Source: Oscillospiraceae bacterium (GTDB taxonomy: Bacteria > Bacillota > Clostridia > Oscillospirales > Oscillospiraceae). From it: a DNA stretch of 14,704 nt. Under the pieces are notes generated by a model. The model was not told the origin of the DNA, did no database searches, and worked only from the letters and a program-made list of their open reading frames with translations. The position numbers and the translations under genes were made by a program. Positions 14,453 to 14,704 of this stretch are shown here, in pieces; within the stretch, counting starts at the first letter, position 1; the number at the start of each line of letters is the position of its first letter. The stretch lies in assembly GCA_017420125.1 (NCBI GenBank), contig JAFOJR010000069.1:1-14704 (forward strand), given 5' to 3'.

Positions 14453-14704
14453 ATGATACATCAATATCAATTGAACGGATATAACATTGTTTTAGATAGT
14501 CCCAGCGGAGCAGTTCACGTAGTGGACCCGGTAGCATATGACGCCATTGCTTTGTATGAACAGTATCCCGAAGACGAAATCGTGGAAAAGCTTTTGTCGC
14601 AATATCATGACCAACCAGACGTCACAGAGGCGGAATTGCGTCTCTGTCTTTCGGAGATTGCGCAGTTGAAAGCAGCGGGAAAGCTGTTTTCTGAAGAAAC
14701 ATAC
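14453..14704 (+). CDS. Radical SAM SCIFF peptide maturase, N-terminal part (84 residues)
   Basis: This frame starts at ATG 14453, preceded by AAAGGA at six-base spacing, and remains open to the window edge. The N-terminus MIHQYQLNGYNIVLDSPSGA, followed by VHVVDPVAYDAI, is characteristic of thioether-forming SCIFF maturases (CteB-like, SPASM-type radical SAM). These begin with a small domain that resembles the RiPP recognition element and binds the precursor leader. The remaining visible residues are helical (EDEIVEKLLSQYHDQPDVTE, then AELRLCLSEIAQLKAAGKLF). The radical SAM CxxxCxxC motif and the auxiliary cluster cysteines lie outside the window. The assignment rests on the N-terminal pattern and on the SCIFF gene immediately upstream, which together are strong. 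It probably uses SAM to install Cys thioether links in the peptide. Confidence 0.93.
   Translation, partial: MIHQYQLNGYNIVLDSPSGAVHVVDPVAYDAIALYEQYPEDEIVEKLLSQYHDQPDVTEAELRLCLSEIAQLKAAGKLFSEETY

Noticed and set aside
1..14704. CRISPR arrays, prophage or insertion sequences
   Set aside because: No direct-repeat array, integrase or transposase signature, or terminal inverted repeats flanking a gene were seen anywhere in the window.

Overview
The window looks like chromosomal DNA from a low-to-mid GC Gram-positive anaerobe of the Clostridia, most likely an Oscillospirales/Ruminococcaceae relative. The main reasons are a SCIFF six-cysteine peptide with its radical SAM maturase at the right edge, a clostridial-type HemZ, a bifunctional Rel of Firmicute architecture, strong AGGAGG-type ribosome sites and sigma-A-like promoters. 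This is inferred from gene content and was not checked by any search.

Layout, left to right. Bases 1-247 (minus) hold the N-terminal part of an unrecognised small helical protein. Bases 342-1193 (minus) encode an Mrp/Nbp35-type ATPase for iron-sulfur cluster handling. Bases 1337-9316 (minus) form one apparent housekeeping operon, transcribed in the order recJ, rel, dtd, a metallo-beta-lactamase-fold hydrolase, hemZ and a uridine-kinase-like nucleoside kinase. It is driven by an extended -10 promoter at 9353-9381. Bases 9382-9706 hold no convincing gene but contain several short hairpins. Bases 9753-12421 (minus) are a two-gene surface O-acylation cassette: an MBOAT acyltransferase followed by a DHHW/AlgJ-like membrane-anchored partner. 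It has its own promoter and a strong terminator. Bases 12626-14083 (plus) encode a PLP-dependent Orn/Lys/Arg decarboxylase-family enzyme, divergent from the cassette. Bases 14188-14337 (plus) encode the 49-residue SCIFF ranthipeptide precursor behind a near-consensus promoter. A terminator-like hairpin follows, then the start of the SCIFF maturase, which runs off the window.

The operon joins DNA repair (RecJ), stringent response (Rel), removal of mischarged D-aminoacyl-tRNA (DTD), a radical SAM heme-pathway-type enzyme and nucleoside phosphorylation. From general knowledge, recJ-rel-dtd-MBL-hemZ is a recurring neighbourhood in Clostridia, often close to the SCIFF pair. Here the surface cassette and the decarboxylase lie between the two parts, and the SCIFF pair points the other way.

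The most interesting point is the SCIFF peptide. The residue after its fifth cysteine is Gly37, where, as I recall, the characterised clostridial homologue has the Thr that accepts a Cys32 thioether. If that memory is right, this peptide cannot carry the canonical crosslink at that position. Secondary points are several 5'-leader structures, notably a hairpin upstream of hemZ, which lacks an ordinary ribosome site.
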